Positions 8,069 to 16,269 of a DNA stretch of 38,110 nt are shown piece after piece. Below the pieces are notes generated by a model, which made no database searches, had not been told where the DNA came from, and was given only the letters and a program-made list of their open reading frames with translations. Position numbers and translations under genes: made by a program. Source of the DNA: an uncultured Pseudomonadota bacterium (GTDB lineage Bacteria > Pseudomonadota > Gammaproteobacteria > Burkholderiales > Rhodocyclaceae); contig CAIQBG010000041.1 of assembly GCA_903870055.1 (NCBI GenBank), positions 1 through 38,110 on the forward strand, read 5' to 3'. Position 1 is the first letter of the stretch; each line of letters starts with the position of its first letter.

Positions 8069-9070
8069 TTATTGCTTTGCCAACCGATTGATGAATGCCA
8101 TCCCCTTGTTCATAGCTTCTTGGTTTTTAGGCAAATCGGCAGCATTAATTCGGTTTTGGTGGTTTAACTGTTTTACACGTTGAGCGGCTACTGTCGAGCC
8201 ATGTCCTACGCTGAATGTTCCTCGAGAAATGGCCGTTAAGATCCCACGGGCAAAAGGCACAAGATTCGTCTTGATCACCCCGGCTTGGCGGGCACCTTCA
8301 ATCTCATCCAAGGCTTTCTGCTGGAATTCCACAGGGCAGGTGACCAGTAGCTCACCAATAGCAATGCTCTCTTCTGGAGTGCACTTTGGAAAAATCAGTT
8401 TTTCACCACAACCACCAGAATCTATAGCAGCGCTATTGTCTGTGGTTGTTGTAGTTTCTGTGTTGTAGTCTCTGTATAGGGGAGGTAGGTTTTCCGGATT
8501 CACTGTAAGTGAAGAACTCGAATTCCTAGTAAATCCGGAATCCGGCTTTACTGTAAATCCACATTCCTGATTCCCTGTAAATCCGGATTCCGGCTTTACA
8601 GTAAATTCAGCGTTACATAGCAGGTTAGAGGATGTTGTAGGGTCTGCCTTTGCAGACTTTTGTGCTGGCTTGGACAGCAATTTATCCAGGGCGGCATCGA
8701 CTAAATCGTGATTGCGAAAGTAGTAGGTAAGGTTGCTGCGTCGATCTACATAGCTGCAATAGAACAGCCCCTGGAATTTATCCAGAGACTGGTCGAAGTC
8801 AGATTTCGACTTGTAACGGATACCAATTTTGTCGAAAGCGGTCCGAAACTCATGCCTGGACATTCCCAGCTCCTCAGTCCAGCTATCACCCTCTTTGTAT
8901 GCTGGATGATCCGAGGGCATCAGGAACTTATAATAGCCCTCAGGATGCCCTTCAAACCAGTAGTCCAATTGTTGCATCACTAGGCATCCGAGAACGCCAC
9001 CAGCGATTGGATGTAATTCCTTGACGTAGGGGATCGTATTTCGGGTAAGGTGAAGGATCCGGTTTTTCAT
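8069..9070 (-). CDS. Replication-initiator-like protein of an integrated element
   Basis: Uncharacterised 333-aa protein. The N-terminal 130 residues (GGVLGCLVMQQLDYWFEG, then WTEELGMSRHEFRTAFDKIG) resemble the winged-helix part of phage, plasmid and ICE replication proteins, in which an LLxQLxYW segment is followed by a helix-turn-helix. Residues about 150-200 are a low-complexity linker with repeated decapeptide-like units (FTVKPESGFT, FTVKPDSGFT), followed by a threonine run. The C-terminal part is helical and unassigned. At the DNA level the linker contains two 30-bp near-identical repeats. The gene sits beside tRNA-Arg 3' fragments, which supports an origin in a mobile element. Function is inferred from weak motif resemblance only. 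Confidence 0.55.
   Translation of the reverse strand: MKNRILHLTRNTIPYVKELHPIAGGVLGCLVMQQLDYWFEGHPEGYYKFLMPSDHPAYKEGDSWTEELGMSRHEFRTAFDKIGIRYKSKSDFDQSLDKFQGLFYCSYVDRRSNLTYYFRNHDLVDAALDKLLSKPAQKSAKADPTTSSNLLCNAEFTVKPESGFTGNQECGFTVKPDSGFTRNSSSSLTVNPENLPPLYRDYNTETTTTTDNSAAIDSGGCGEKLIFPKCTPEESIAIGELLVTCPVEFQQKALDEIEGARQAGVIKTNLVPFARGILTAISRGTFSVGHGSTVAAQRVKQLNHQNRINAADLPKNQEAMNKGMAFINRLAKQ
8529..8606. repeat. Two 30-bp direct repeats inside the replication-like gene
   Basis: Units at 8529-8558 and 8577-8606 begin GTAAATCCGGA and end GTAAAT, with only two mismatches, 48 bp apart. Each contains TCCGGAWTCCGG. They encode the repeated FTVKP-SGFT peptide linker but could also act as iterons. Confidence 0.75.
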
Positions 9071-9323
9071 GAGCGTTTCCTCGAAGAAAAACCGATCAAA
9101 AGCCCATGTTTCGTCGTGCTCACAGTGCTGCAGATTCGCAATATGGTGCAGTCAATTGGCTTAATTGTAGCTGGGATTGAGCACCTGAATAGTGTCCCAT
9201 TCAACGTATCTGAGCCTCTATTAAACAAGGGGTTGCGAAGCTTCGCATGCTTAATGTTTGGGCTAAACTCTGTTGACTTAACCGATTGCTGCAAAAGGGG
9301 TAAAACTGGTTTGAAAAACCTTA
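9071..9323. other. Region upstream of the replication-like gene, no gene seen
   Basis: There is no convincing gene; the short frames here lack ribosome binding sites and recognisable content. It separates the replication-like gene from the first tRNA-Arg 3' fragment and presumably holds that gene's promoter. No integrase or full tRNA 5' half (expected to begin GCGCTCG) precedes the fragment. Confidence 0.5.
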
Positions 9324-9412
9324 CTACGAACCAAGGGGTAGGGAGTTCGAATCTCTCCGAGCGCGCCAGAATACAAGGCCTCCAGCGATGGAGGCCTTAC
9401 TCATTTGTAACC
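9324..9412 (+). repeat. tRNA-Arg(ACG) 3' fragment plus terminator, att-like copy 1
   Basis: The sequence starts in an anticodon loop (CTACGAA, anticodon ACG). It continues through anticodon stem CCAAG, a 5-nt variable loop, T-arm GGGAG-TTCGAAT-CTCTC, acceptor strand CGAGCGC, discriminator G and CCA. The tRNA terminator hairpin (GGCCTCC/GGAGGCC) follows at 9378-9397. The 5' half of the tRNA is missing. An 85/89-identical copy lies at 11011-11099 in the same orientation. Many integrases use the 3' end of a tRNA gene as attachment site and leave such duplicates. Confidence 0.85.
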
Positions 9413-9469
9413 TCGGATTTATGCAGTGAATTACTGTGATTAGAGGTAGCAAGTTAGCAGGAAATTAAG

Positions 9470-10783
9470 TCAGTGCTGCTCGATTTGCTTTTGGATAGGG
9501 GTAAACATGCTCGAGCTAAGGCCTTGAAGTGCTTCTCGATTCCGTTTGCTTTGTCGACGTGTTTCCTCATCAATAGGCGCGTTATAGCCCGGTGGCGTAT
9601 GCGCCCAAGGGTAGCCAGCCTTACCCAGTTGATAACCGTACTGAAATAAAGCATTCATATACGGACGATCAAACTCACGCTCGTGATGAAAATTAAAATC
9701 GGCACCAATATAGGCCAGATTAAACTCGACATGATCACGCTGAGTTGTTTGATAGATACGGTACAAGTCCCCATATCCTTGTGATTGGATCAACTGGGAA
9801 ACAGCTCTCCCCATAATGCTCAGCGTATCGCGATCAATTTCCCGCCAGTCAGCATCAATTCGTGAATTTCTGATGATGTAGGCCTTGCGATTTTTTGCGG
9901 ACGAAACCACCTTTTGTTCACGTGCAGCGGCTCCCAAAGCAGCGGGATAGAGGAATACGCTCATTGTCGCGCCACCGTCCACATGCATTTCCTGATAGTT
10001 CTTGTCATCTGCTACGACATCAATCATTACTGGGGGAAAGACACCCGGTATCGCAGCTGAGGCAAGGAGTATTTTTCTGAAAAGAGTGAGTGCATCAGGT
10101 GTGCCAATCTGTGCAAGTTTGCCCATGTTCCATATAACCGGCGTCCCTGTATCCAGATTTGTAGTTGCAACAAGGAGCCAGCGATTGGTGCGAGTGTACT
10201 CATCACCAATTTTTTTCAACAAGTCGGCATCAATGTATTTGGTGATAAGCCTGTAAAGCGGTGTGGTATCTCCCATCGCCTCACCGAACAACGCCCCTAT
10301 GAGGCCTCGCTCAAGGTAAATATCGCTAGGTTGTGTTTCAGTGTAGACAGCTTTCAACACTGGATCATAATCAGACCCGAGATAGGCAAACGGCGCTATG
10401 AGCGCACCCGTACTAACACCAGTAACGAGGTCAAATGTTGGACGATCTCCATTTGCCGTCCAACCAGTCAATAATCCAGCGCCAAAGGCTCCATTATCAC
10501 CACCCCCAGAGATCGACAGATAGTTGGCAACATCCGATTTTGAAGATCCTTTGGTTGCATCAGTCGTTTCTTTGATGTCGCTGAGAATTTTTTCAATACC
10601 GGCCTTCGATAGAGCCTGATAGCGAACACCTGGCATGTTTCCAATATGCTCCTGCCCATGAAGCTGAGGAGGCACTGCATGGTCACGGGCTAGCGTGCCG
10701 CATCCTGCCAAAATGGCGACAGAGACTAAAACTAGAAACCGATTTGTTGACTTATAAGTGATCATAAAAATATGTGAGTGCAT
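9470..10783 (-). CDS. Patatin-like phospholipase, predicted lipoprotein
   Basis: Serine lipid acyl hydrolase of the patatin family (437 aa). It starts with a basic, then hydrophobic signal peptide ending in the lipobox LAGC (Cys28), so it is probably anchored to a membrane outside the cytoplasm. The catalytic elements are complete: the oxyanion loop SGGGDNGAFGAG, the nucleophile elbow GVSTG and the DGG motif with the catalytic Asp (HVDGGATMS). An alternative start six codons in (MITYKSTNRF) would give a more typical signal peptide; neither start has a clear ribosome binding site. The gene lies between the two tRNA-Arg 3' repeats and so could be cargo of an integrated element. The signal peptide argues against a cytosolic CapV-type defence effector. 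Confidence 0.88.
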   Translation of the reverse strand: MHSHIFMITYKSTNRFLVLVSVAILAGCGTLARDHAVPPQLHGQEHIGNMPGVRYQALSKAGIEKILSDIKETTDATKGSSKSDVANYLSISGGGDNGAFGAGLLTGWTANGDRPTFDLVTGVSTGALIAPFAYLGSDYDPVLKAVYTETQPSDIYLERGLIGALFGEAMGDTTPLYRLITKYIDADLLKKIGDEYTRTNRWLLVATTNLDTGTPVIWNMGKLAQIGTPDALTLFRKILLASAAIPGVFPPVMIDVVADDKNYQEMHVDGGATMSVFLYPAALGAAAREQKVVSSAKNRKAYIIRNSRIDADWREIDRDTLSIMGRAVSQLIQSQGYGDLYRIYQTTQRDHVEFNLAYIGADFNFHHEREFDRPYMNALFQYGYQLGKAGYPWAHTPPGYNAPIDEETRRQSKRNREALQGLSSSMFTPIQKQIEQH

Positions 10784-11010
10784 TTTGGGGCGGCGAGGGC
10801 TGAGTTTATAGGATCAGGTATTAATCGCTTTAAAGACTGCTTTGGGTCGATTGACGTTCCCCGTTGTTCCTCTTGGCCGGACTGTATACTTGTTCCCCGT
10901 CGTAACTGGGGTAATCAAAGGGTTACGGCACTATAACGACTTGTACAAGTATACACTTTAGTTTCGTAAGTCTTTGATTATACGGAAAAAATTGATAGGT
11001 CAACCTGTGG
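10784..11010. other. Intergenic region with interleaved inverted repeats
   Basis: No gene is seen. Three perfect inverted repeats occur within 98 bp: TGTATACTTGT (10883-10893) with ACAAGTATACA (10945-10955); CGTAAC (10901-10906) with GTTACG (10922-10927); TAATCAAAG (10912-10920) with CTTTGATTA (10972-10980). The third pair straddles the first two, so all three could not form simple nested hairpins. CTTGTACAAG at 10940-10949 is also a palindrome. A recombinase, replication or activator binding region is possible. Confidence 0.65.
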
Positions 11011-11099
11011 CTACGAACCAAGGGGTAGGGAGTTCTAATCTCTCCGAGCGCGCCAGAATACAAGGCCTCCAGCAATGGAGGCCTTTCTCATTTTTAACC
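11011..11099 (+). repeat. tRNA-Arg(ACG) 3' fragment plus terminator, att-like copy 2
   Basis: Same content as the copy at 9324-9412, with four base differences. One changes the T-loop TTCGAAT to TTCTAAT, which removes a conserved purine, so this copy is a decaying fragment. Its 5' tRNA half is also missing. The terminator hairpin GGCCTCC/GGAGGCC, followed by TTTCTCATTTTT, is intact and would stop rightward transcripts entering the ParA-like gene region. Confidence 0.85.
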
Positions 11100-11149
11100 C
11101 TGATTTTGTATAGTGACCCTAAATGAGTTTCGTGGAACTCTTGCTGATT

Positions 11150-11165
11150 TGGCACGTAACTTGCA
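11150..11165 (+). promoter_or_regulatory. Sigma-54 promoter of the ParA-like gene
   Basis: TGGCACGTAACTTGCA matches the RpoN consensus TGGCACG-N4-TTGCW at every fixed position. It lies 54 bp upstream of the ParA-like start, so transcription would begin near 11177 on the plus strand. No GCACC-N5-GGTGC NtrC site is visible nearby; the activator is unknown. Confidence 0.8.
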
Positions 11166-11219
11166 TGAAAAATAAGTAGTTGGTAATCCTCTTAATTTTT
11201 CAAAAAGGTGTCATAGCAC

Positions 11220-11939
11220 ATGAAGTCTCTCAACTTTATCGGCGGGGAAAAGGGTGGCGTTGGAAAATCTGTCGTTTCAAGGGTATTGGCGCAATATTAT
11301 ATTGACCATGAGATGCCATTTACCGGTTTTGATACAGACCGGTCACATGCTTCGTTCAGACGCTTTTATTCAGACTACTCGTCACGCGTCATTGTAGATA
11401 GCTATGAAGGCTTGGATCTAATTGTTAGCGATTTTGAAGATGAGTTTACGGACAAGAACGTAATTGTTGATCTAGCCGCGCAGACAGCCCAACCGCTGGC
11501 GAAATGGGTGAATGATTCAGATCTATTGTCCTTGTTTAAAGAAATGAGCGTTAAGGTCAATTTCTGGCATGTTGCAGATGGGGGTAAGGATTCGGTTGAT
11601 TTATTGGGCAGATTGATCGACACGTATGGTGATGAAGCGAATTACATCGTAGTGCGTAACATGGGCAGAGGCACTGATTTCTCATTGCTTGATAAGTCAC
11701 CAGAACTAAAGCGAGCCATTGATGTAGGTGCAAAAGTAATTACAATGCCGCAGTTACACGAAGCCAGTATGCGTAAAATTGACAGTCAAAATGCAAGCTT
11801 TTGGGCCGCTATTAACAACCGTCAAGGGCCGGAGGCGTTAGGTCTTTTAGAGCGGCAACGAGTCAAAGCATGGTTAAAAAACACCTACGCTGCGTTTGAA
11901 AGCATTTGCATATCGTCTGCGCATCGGAACTTAATATAA
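11220..11939 (+). CDS. ParA/MinD-like P-loop ATPase, mobilization-protein type
   Basis: Cytoplasmic ATPase of 239 aa with the deviant Walker A motif GGEKGGVGKSVVSR at residues 8-21, followed by FTGFDTDRSHASFRRFY (switch-like region) and VIVDLAAQTAQPLAKWV (Walker B-like). It belongs to a widespread uncharacterised group often labelled mobilization or nucleotide-binding protein and found beside plasmid and integrative-element genes. No ParB partner or centromere-like repeat is seen next to it. AAGGTG lies 9 nt before the ATG. It is a single-gene unit behind a perfect sigma-54 promoter and next to tRNA-Arg fragments. The ATPase fold is certain; the role is not known. Confidence 0.85.
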   Translation: MKSLNFIGGEKGGVGKSVVSRVLAQYYIDHEMPFTGFDTDRSHASFRRFYSDYSSRVIVDSYEGLDLIVSDFEDEFTDKNVIVDLAAQTAQPLAKWVNDSDLLSLFKEMSVKVNFWHVADGGKDSVDLLGRLIDTYGDEANYIVVRNMGRGTDFSLLDKSPELKRAIDVGAKVITMPQLHEASMRKIDSQNASFWAAINNRQGPEALGLLERQRVKAWLKNTYAAFESICISSAHRNLI

Positions 11940-11970
11940 AACTTCAAATGCATAGCTTACGTTGCGTTTT

Positions 11971-13149
11971 TCAGGTGTGAATCGACTGTTGGTCACCGTA
12001 AATACACCATTGGTTCTTGCCGCTTCGCTTTGCCTGGTACATGGCCTTATCGGCTAGTGTAATAAGGGTACTTGGATTTATGCCATGTTCGTGACTTGAC
12101 GCAACGCCGATGCTGGCACCGATCGTCACCATATGGTGGCCTATGTCTATAGGCTGTGCGAGTTCAATCAACACTCTGTTTAAGAGCTGCTTACAATCGT
12201 TAAGGCTTAGTAGATCATTGATGACAAGTACGAATTCATCTCCGCCGACTCGAGCAACGGTGTCGTGCTGGCGCATGGTCATTGTGAGTCGCTTGCTGAC
12301 TTCCACGAGGACTGTATCGCCGTAATCGTGTCCGTAGATGTCGTTGATTTGCTTGAAGCCATCCAGATCCAGGTAGCACACCGCAACCTGGTGGTGTGTT
12401 CTAGAGGCAAGTGCCAGAGCCTGACGTAAACGATCTCGTAGCAGCGGCCTATTGGGTAGCTTGGTCAGCTGATCATAAAATGCCGCCGTATGTAATGAAT
12501 CATTCAGATCTTCTATTTCTGCATGAGTAGTTCTAATTTGGGTATAGGTATTACGCAGACTAAAGCCAATGATGACAAGCATGATGATTGCGCTAAAGCC
12601 GTTCATCAGTAGTAGCTGCTGATGAATGCCTTTGAGGAGCGCGTTATTTTTGGACATTGCAATCTGTAGTTTTACCCACCCGACTTTGGTGCCGTTGCCG
12701 ATTGGCTTGACGATTAATAGGGTGTCTTCTTCTGGTGTAGCTGAAATGGATTCCGAGTATTTCTTCCCAGTATCCTTAAAAATCAGTTGAGTTTTTCCGG
12801 TGAGTAGATCACGCCGTGCCTCAGAAAGAATGGTGCCATCCGTATCTGTAACAAGAATAGATTGGACTTGTTCACTATTCATCGTTTGTAGCACTTGCAC
12901 TTCAATCTGCGCGAAGTTGCGGAGGATGATTGTTTCCTCAAGCGCGTTAGCCAGACCGACAGCAAGTCCATTGCCGGCTTGTTCCTGCGCTTGCCGTGCA
13001 AGTTGATTAGTGTGTTGATAAGACCAAATGCCTGCAGAAATCAAAATGATGAGGGCTGCAAGCGAAGCCCAGAGCCCAACACGAATAAAGGACCAATGAA
13101 AAGGAACCCGCTTTCGGAGTAGATCCGTCAGATGGGATGGATCAGTCAT
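11971..13149 (-). CDS. Membrane diguanylate cyclase with periplasmic sensor
   Basis: GGDEF enzyme (392 aa) that should make c-di-GMP from two GTP. Membrane helices at about 22-42 and 178-198 enclose a periplasmic sensor of about 135 residues. The cytoplasmic GGDEF domain has an intact active site (GGDEF at 302-306) and a product-inhibition I-site RxxD (RQHD, 293-296) exactly five residues before it. The ATG at 13149 is preferred: it overlaps the upstream gene's TGA by 8 nt, so translation is coupled. It is the last gene of the four-gene binding-protein and c-di-GMP operon. Confidence 0.9.
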   Translation of the reverse strand: MTDPSHLTDLLRKRVPFHWSFIRVGLWASLAALIILISAGIWSYQHTNQLARQAQEQAGNGLAVGLANALEETIILRNFAQIEVQVLQTMNSEQVQSILVTDTDGTILSEARRDLLTGKTQLIFKDTGKKYSESISATPEEDTLLIVKPIGNGTKVGWVKLQIAMSKNNALLKGIHQQLLLMNGFSAIIMLVIIGFSLRNTYTQIRTTHAEIEDLNDSLHTAAFYDQLTKLPNRPLLRDRLRQALALASRTHHQVAVCYLDLDGFKQINDIYGHDYGDTVLVEVSKRLTMTMRQHDTVARVGGDEFVLVINDLLSLNDCKQLLNRVLIELAQPIDIGHHMVTIGASIGVASSHEHGINPSTLITLADKAMYQAKRSGKNQWCIYGDQQSIHT

Positions 13150-13993
13150 CCAAGACCACCAGCTTCTCAAGTTTTAGTTTGTCTAGTGATTGGTAGTCTT
13201 TCTGGTAGGTCACCGCAATCGGCTCGTTGAGATGAACCCCCGTGAGTAATTCTCGACCCGCTTCTGTTTTACTTAGAGCAACGAAGCCCTTAAGGATCTG
13301 TTCTTTTGTAGCGCTAGACAGCTTGGCACTTGCAATCACAGGATGCGAGCGGTAACCCGGCGACTCATAAATGACCCGCAGCTTTTGGCGGATTTCATTA
13401 GGCTCTGTTTCCAGGGTTTTGTTAACACCGCCGCCAGCAGCCGCATCGCCGATTAGGATGCCACGATAGACGTTGCTATGTGTTTTTACGTAGTTCGGTT
13501 TGATATTAATTTTCATTTGCGCGAGATGTGCGCGTATCAACAGTGATGCAGCAAAGGAATTGGGTGCGGGGAAATCAACGCGCTGTCCTTCTAAATCTGA
13601 CAGTTGTTTGATGTCACTCTCATTTCTTGTTACTAGAATGCCCGTCAGCATGGTTGAGCCATCTGCGAGTATGGGTTGATAACCTTTTGCTTTGTGGGCC
13701 ATAACCGCGTGGTATGGATTTACATAGGCAAGTGCAGGCGTTCCTTTAAGCAGATATTTCTCGAATTCCGGAATAGAACCCTTGATCACCAGATCAAAAC
13801 ACTGGTTTGTGGATTTGCCGACAGCTTCAAGTAGGGGAGCCCAGCGTGCAAATAAAGTGGGGACGGGGAATTGCGGCACCGGCGTAAAAACCAAGGGCGT
13901 ATTGGCACGCGCCTGATCGCCATAGCATTTAGCTTGTACATGTAGGGGCGCTAGCAGCAGTAGGCCTGTTAGGATGAATGTACGGATGTTCAT
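13142..13993 (-). CDS. PhnD-like periplasmic binding protein
   Basis: Periplasmic substrate-binding protein (283 aa) of the phosphate/phosphite/phosphonate (PhnD-like) family. An N-terminal signal peptide ends near VQA. The body carries ALAYVNPYHAVMAHKAKGYQP, RVDFPAPNSFAASLLIRAHL and GVNKTLETEP, all typical of this family. The ATG at 13993 overlaps the upstream TGA (ATGA), so the two genes are translationally coupled. No ABC permease or ATPase is nearby. Position between two c-di-GMP membrane enzymes suggests it presents a ligand to one of their periplasmic domains rather than feeding a transporter; that is inference. Confidence 0.85.
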   Translation of the reverse strand: MNIRTFILTGLLLLAPLHVQAKCYGDQARANTPLVFTPVPQFPVPTLFARWAPLLEAVGKSTNQCFDLVIKGSIPEFEKYLLKGTPALAYVNPYHAVMAHKAKGYQPILADGSTMLTGILVTRNESDIKQLSDLEGQRVDFPAPNSFAASLLIRAHLAQMKINIKPNYVKTHSNVYRGILIGDAAAGGGVNKTLETEPNEIRQKLRVIYESPGYRSHPVIASAKLSSATKEQILKGFVALSKTEAGRELLTGVHLNEPIAVTYQKDYQSLDKLKLEKLVVLDD

Positions 13994-16251
13994 GCGGCCT
14001 GCTCCTGCGGGGTCAAGATCTGCGGTAATTGGATTAATTCGGCCAGCGGTAAGGCTTTCTGATAAAGCCAGCCCTGAGCATGAACACATCCAAATGCTAT
14101 AAGCAAATCACGCTGGTGTATCGTTTCAACGCCCTCGGCGGTTAAGTCAAGAGCTAATGCCTTTGCCAGGCTAATGATTAGACGTACAACTTCTTCGCCT
14201 TTTTCGGTAGCGACATTGGCAACAAAGGCGTGATCTATCTTTAAACGGTGTAAAGGCAGATCCGTTAGACGTGATAGCGATGAATACCGGGTACCAAAAT
14301 CATCGATTGCTACTCGAATGCCCATCTCGATGAGCTTGTCCAGCTTGGCAAGCATGTCGATATCCAGATCAACGATATCCTGTTCGGTCAGTTCAAGCTC
14401 TAGACCAGCGATGCCTATGGGGTTCAGGTGAGCCGCATAAGCTTCGATGGTTTCAATCAGCAGGTTGTCGTGGAAGTCTTGTGGCGCCGCATTAACGGCA
14501 ATTTTTGCCCCAGGGAAGCGTGCGCGAATTTGTTCAGCGTCTTTGAGTATGCCAGATAGGAGACATTGGGTTAGTTTGGATGACATGCGTAACTGCTCAA
14601 CAATCGGAACGAACTCATCCGGAGCAATCCACCCCAGTAAGGGATCGTGCCAGCGTGCCAGGGCTTCAACACCGGTAATTCTTCCTGTAACCATGTCCAC
14701 TTCTGGTTGATAGAAGGGTTTAATCTCAGCATTCTGTAGTGCATTGCTGAGGCGTTCTTCAATCTGTTTAATGCGGATCAGATGCTGCCCAAGCTGATTG
14801 TCAAAGATGACAAATGATTGTCGCGCGCGCTGCTTGGCCATCTTCAGGGCATATTCGGCACAGAAGATCAGGTCATTTAAAGTTTGCGCATCCTGCGGAT
14901 AAATGGCGGCACCGACAGTCACAGAAATCGGGATGTGCATACCCTGATGCTCGATTTCAAATCGGGTGATTGAATCGGTTATGCGTTGTAATTGCGATGT
15001 ATCCATTTCTACCCAGGCAATAAATTCATCGCCTGTACGGCGCGAAATCATGCGGGGCTCAGGTAGAAACTGTTCCAGGGTACGAGCGGTGTATTGCACG
15101 ACCTTATCGCCAACCGCATAACCATAGATATCGTTGATGTGTTTAAGCTTGTCGATGTCCATGAACAGGAGTGCCATTGGACGGCCGAGCGCTGTTTTCG
15201 ATTCAAGGCGATTTTGAACCGATTCACGGAATCGGGTGAAAGTGGGCAAACCGGTTAAGGCATCCTCATAGGCAAGCTTGCGTAGACGTGCTTGCGCAAT
15301 TGCTTGCTCGCTTAAAAGCGTTTCAAGGGTTTTCATCACCGTATCGATTTCATCCCCTCGGTCGGATTCAAATTGAATCCCGGTGGGTTTTCCCGTAAAG
15401 ACATCGCGTGCAAAGCTCACGAGCTGATCTAGCTGGTAAGTGAGTTGTCGGGAAAAGGTATCCAGCCAGCGCTCTGTGCGCCTCATGAAAAAATAGCCGA
15501 GCAGGGCAAGTACCATGCATAAGACGATTAGCGCCAGTAGATCCGGTAGCAGACTAGTGGCAAAACGGGTGTCATAAGTGAATTCAAAATTGCCCACCTG
15601 GATCTGGTCTTTATATTTCCCGCTGAGCTTCCACCAATCGGTTGCAGCAAAGACCGGTTCTAGATTGAAATTAAAATCAAACTGTTTGTCGACGTTCAGC
15701 TTCTGCACAGAAGCCGTCACCGAGATTTGCACCATCAGATAGCCTAGTGGGGCGTCGCTCAACGGTGACATGATGGGCAAGACAGAAAGCAGCAGGTCTT
15801 CATCGGCAGCTGCATGCAATAACTGCACCGAGATCCCATCCGGTTTTATATCGGGGATCGCAAGACGCGCCATGTCTAATGCCGCTGCATCAATGCCGGG
15901 CGCTTCGATGGTTGCCCGACCCCGATAGTCGAGGAGAACGAAACGTTTGTCATCTCCCCGGTTTAATTGGCCGAACAACGGTTTAAGTACGGCTTCGTGG
16001 CTGAAGCTATCCATTAAGCCGGTCCAGAGGATCGGTGAATCCGTCAGCGTATCTGCTTGTGTCAGTGTTGCCGTGATATCCGTCTTGAGCTGAGCGCGCA
16101 CCAGGTCACTCTGAGACACCAGATTTTTTTGCGTCACGTACAGTAGAAATGAGCCAACCAGAACCAGCAATACAGCACCAGATAAAAGCGCGTAACGGCT
16201 CATCACTCGGCTGAAACCGAGTTGGATCTGATAGCGGAGTGACCCTTTCAT
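13990..16251 (-). CDS. Membrane GGDEF-EAL protein, likely c-di-GMP phosphodiesterase
   Basis: Protein of 753 aa. Membrane helices at about 20-40 and 234-256 enclose a periplasmic domain of about 190 residues; a linker follows, then GGDEF at about 325-485 and EAL at about 495-745. The GGDEF signature is degenerate (TGDEF, 406-410), so cyclase activity is doubtful, although GTP binding may remain. The EAL domain keeps its catalytic set: E529-A-L, E620 in ELELTE, the DDFG motif at 650-653, E707 in AEGVET, and QGWLYQ. Net activity is therefore probably hydrolysis of c-di-GMP. It lies 18 bp after the upstream binding-protein gene and overlaps the PhnD-like gene by 4 nt. Confidence 0.92.
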   Translation of the reverse strand: MKGSLRYQIQLGFSRVMSRYALLSGAVLLVLVGSFLLYVTQKNLVSQSDLVRAQLKTDITATLTQADTLTDSPILWTGLMDSFSHEAVLKPLFGQLNRGDDKRFVLLDYRGRATIEAPGIDAAALDMARLAIPDIKPDGISVQLLHAAADEDLLLSVLPIMSPLSDAPLGYLMVQISVTASVQKLNVDKQFDFNFNLEPVFAATDWWKLSGKYKDQIQVGNFEFTYDTRFATSLLPDLLALIVLCMVLALLGYFFMRRTERWLDTFSRQLTYQLDQLVSFARDVFTGKPTGIQFESDRGDEIDTVMKTLETLLSEQAIAQARLRKLAYEDALTGLPTFTRFRESVQNRLESKTALGRPMALLFMDIDKLKHINDIYGYAVGDKVVQYTARTLEQFLPEPRMISRRTGDEFIAWVEMDTSQLQRITDSITRFEIEHQGMHIPISVTVGAAIYPQDAQTLNDLIFCAEYALKMAKQRARQSFVIFDNQLGQHLIRIKQIEERLSNALQNAEIKPFYQPEVDMVTGRITGVEALARWHDPLLGWIAPDEFVPIVEQLRMSSKLTQCLLSGILKDAEQIRARFPGAKIAVNAAPQDFHDNLLIETIEAYAAHLNPIGIAGLELELTEQDIVDLDIDMLAKLDKLIEMGIRVAIDDFGTRYSSLSRLTDLPLHRLKIDHAFVANVATEKGEEVVRLIISLAKALALDLTAEGVETIHQRDLLIAFGCVHAQGWLYQKALPLAELIQLPQILTPQEQAA

Positions 16252-16269
16252 AAGCCGTATAACCTATCC

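Noticed and set aside
9324-9369. A functional tRNA-Arg gene
   Set aside because: Only the part from the anticodon loop to CCA is present. The sequence upstream does not supply the acceptor 5' strand GCGCTCG or a D-arm, so it cannot fold as a tRNA. The same holds for the copy at 11011.
9470-10783. Patatin as a CBASS-type (CapV) antiphage effector in the island
   Set aside because: It has a lipoprotein signal peptide, so it acts outside the cytoplasm, and no cyclic-nucleotide synthase gene is adjacent.
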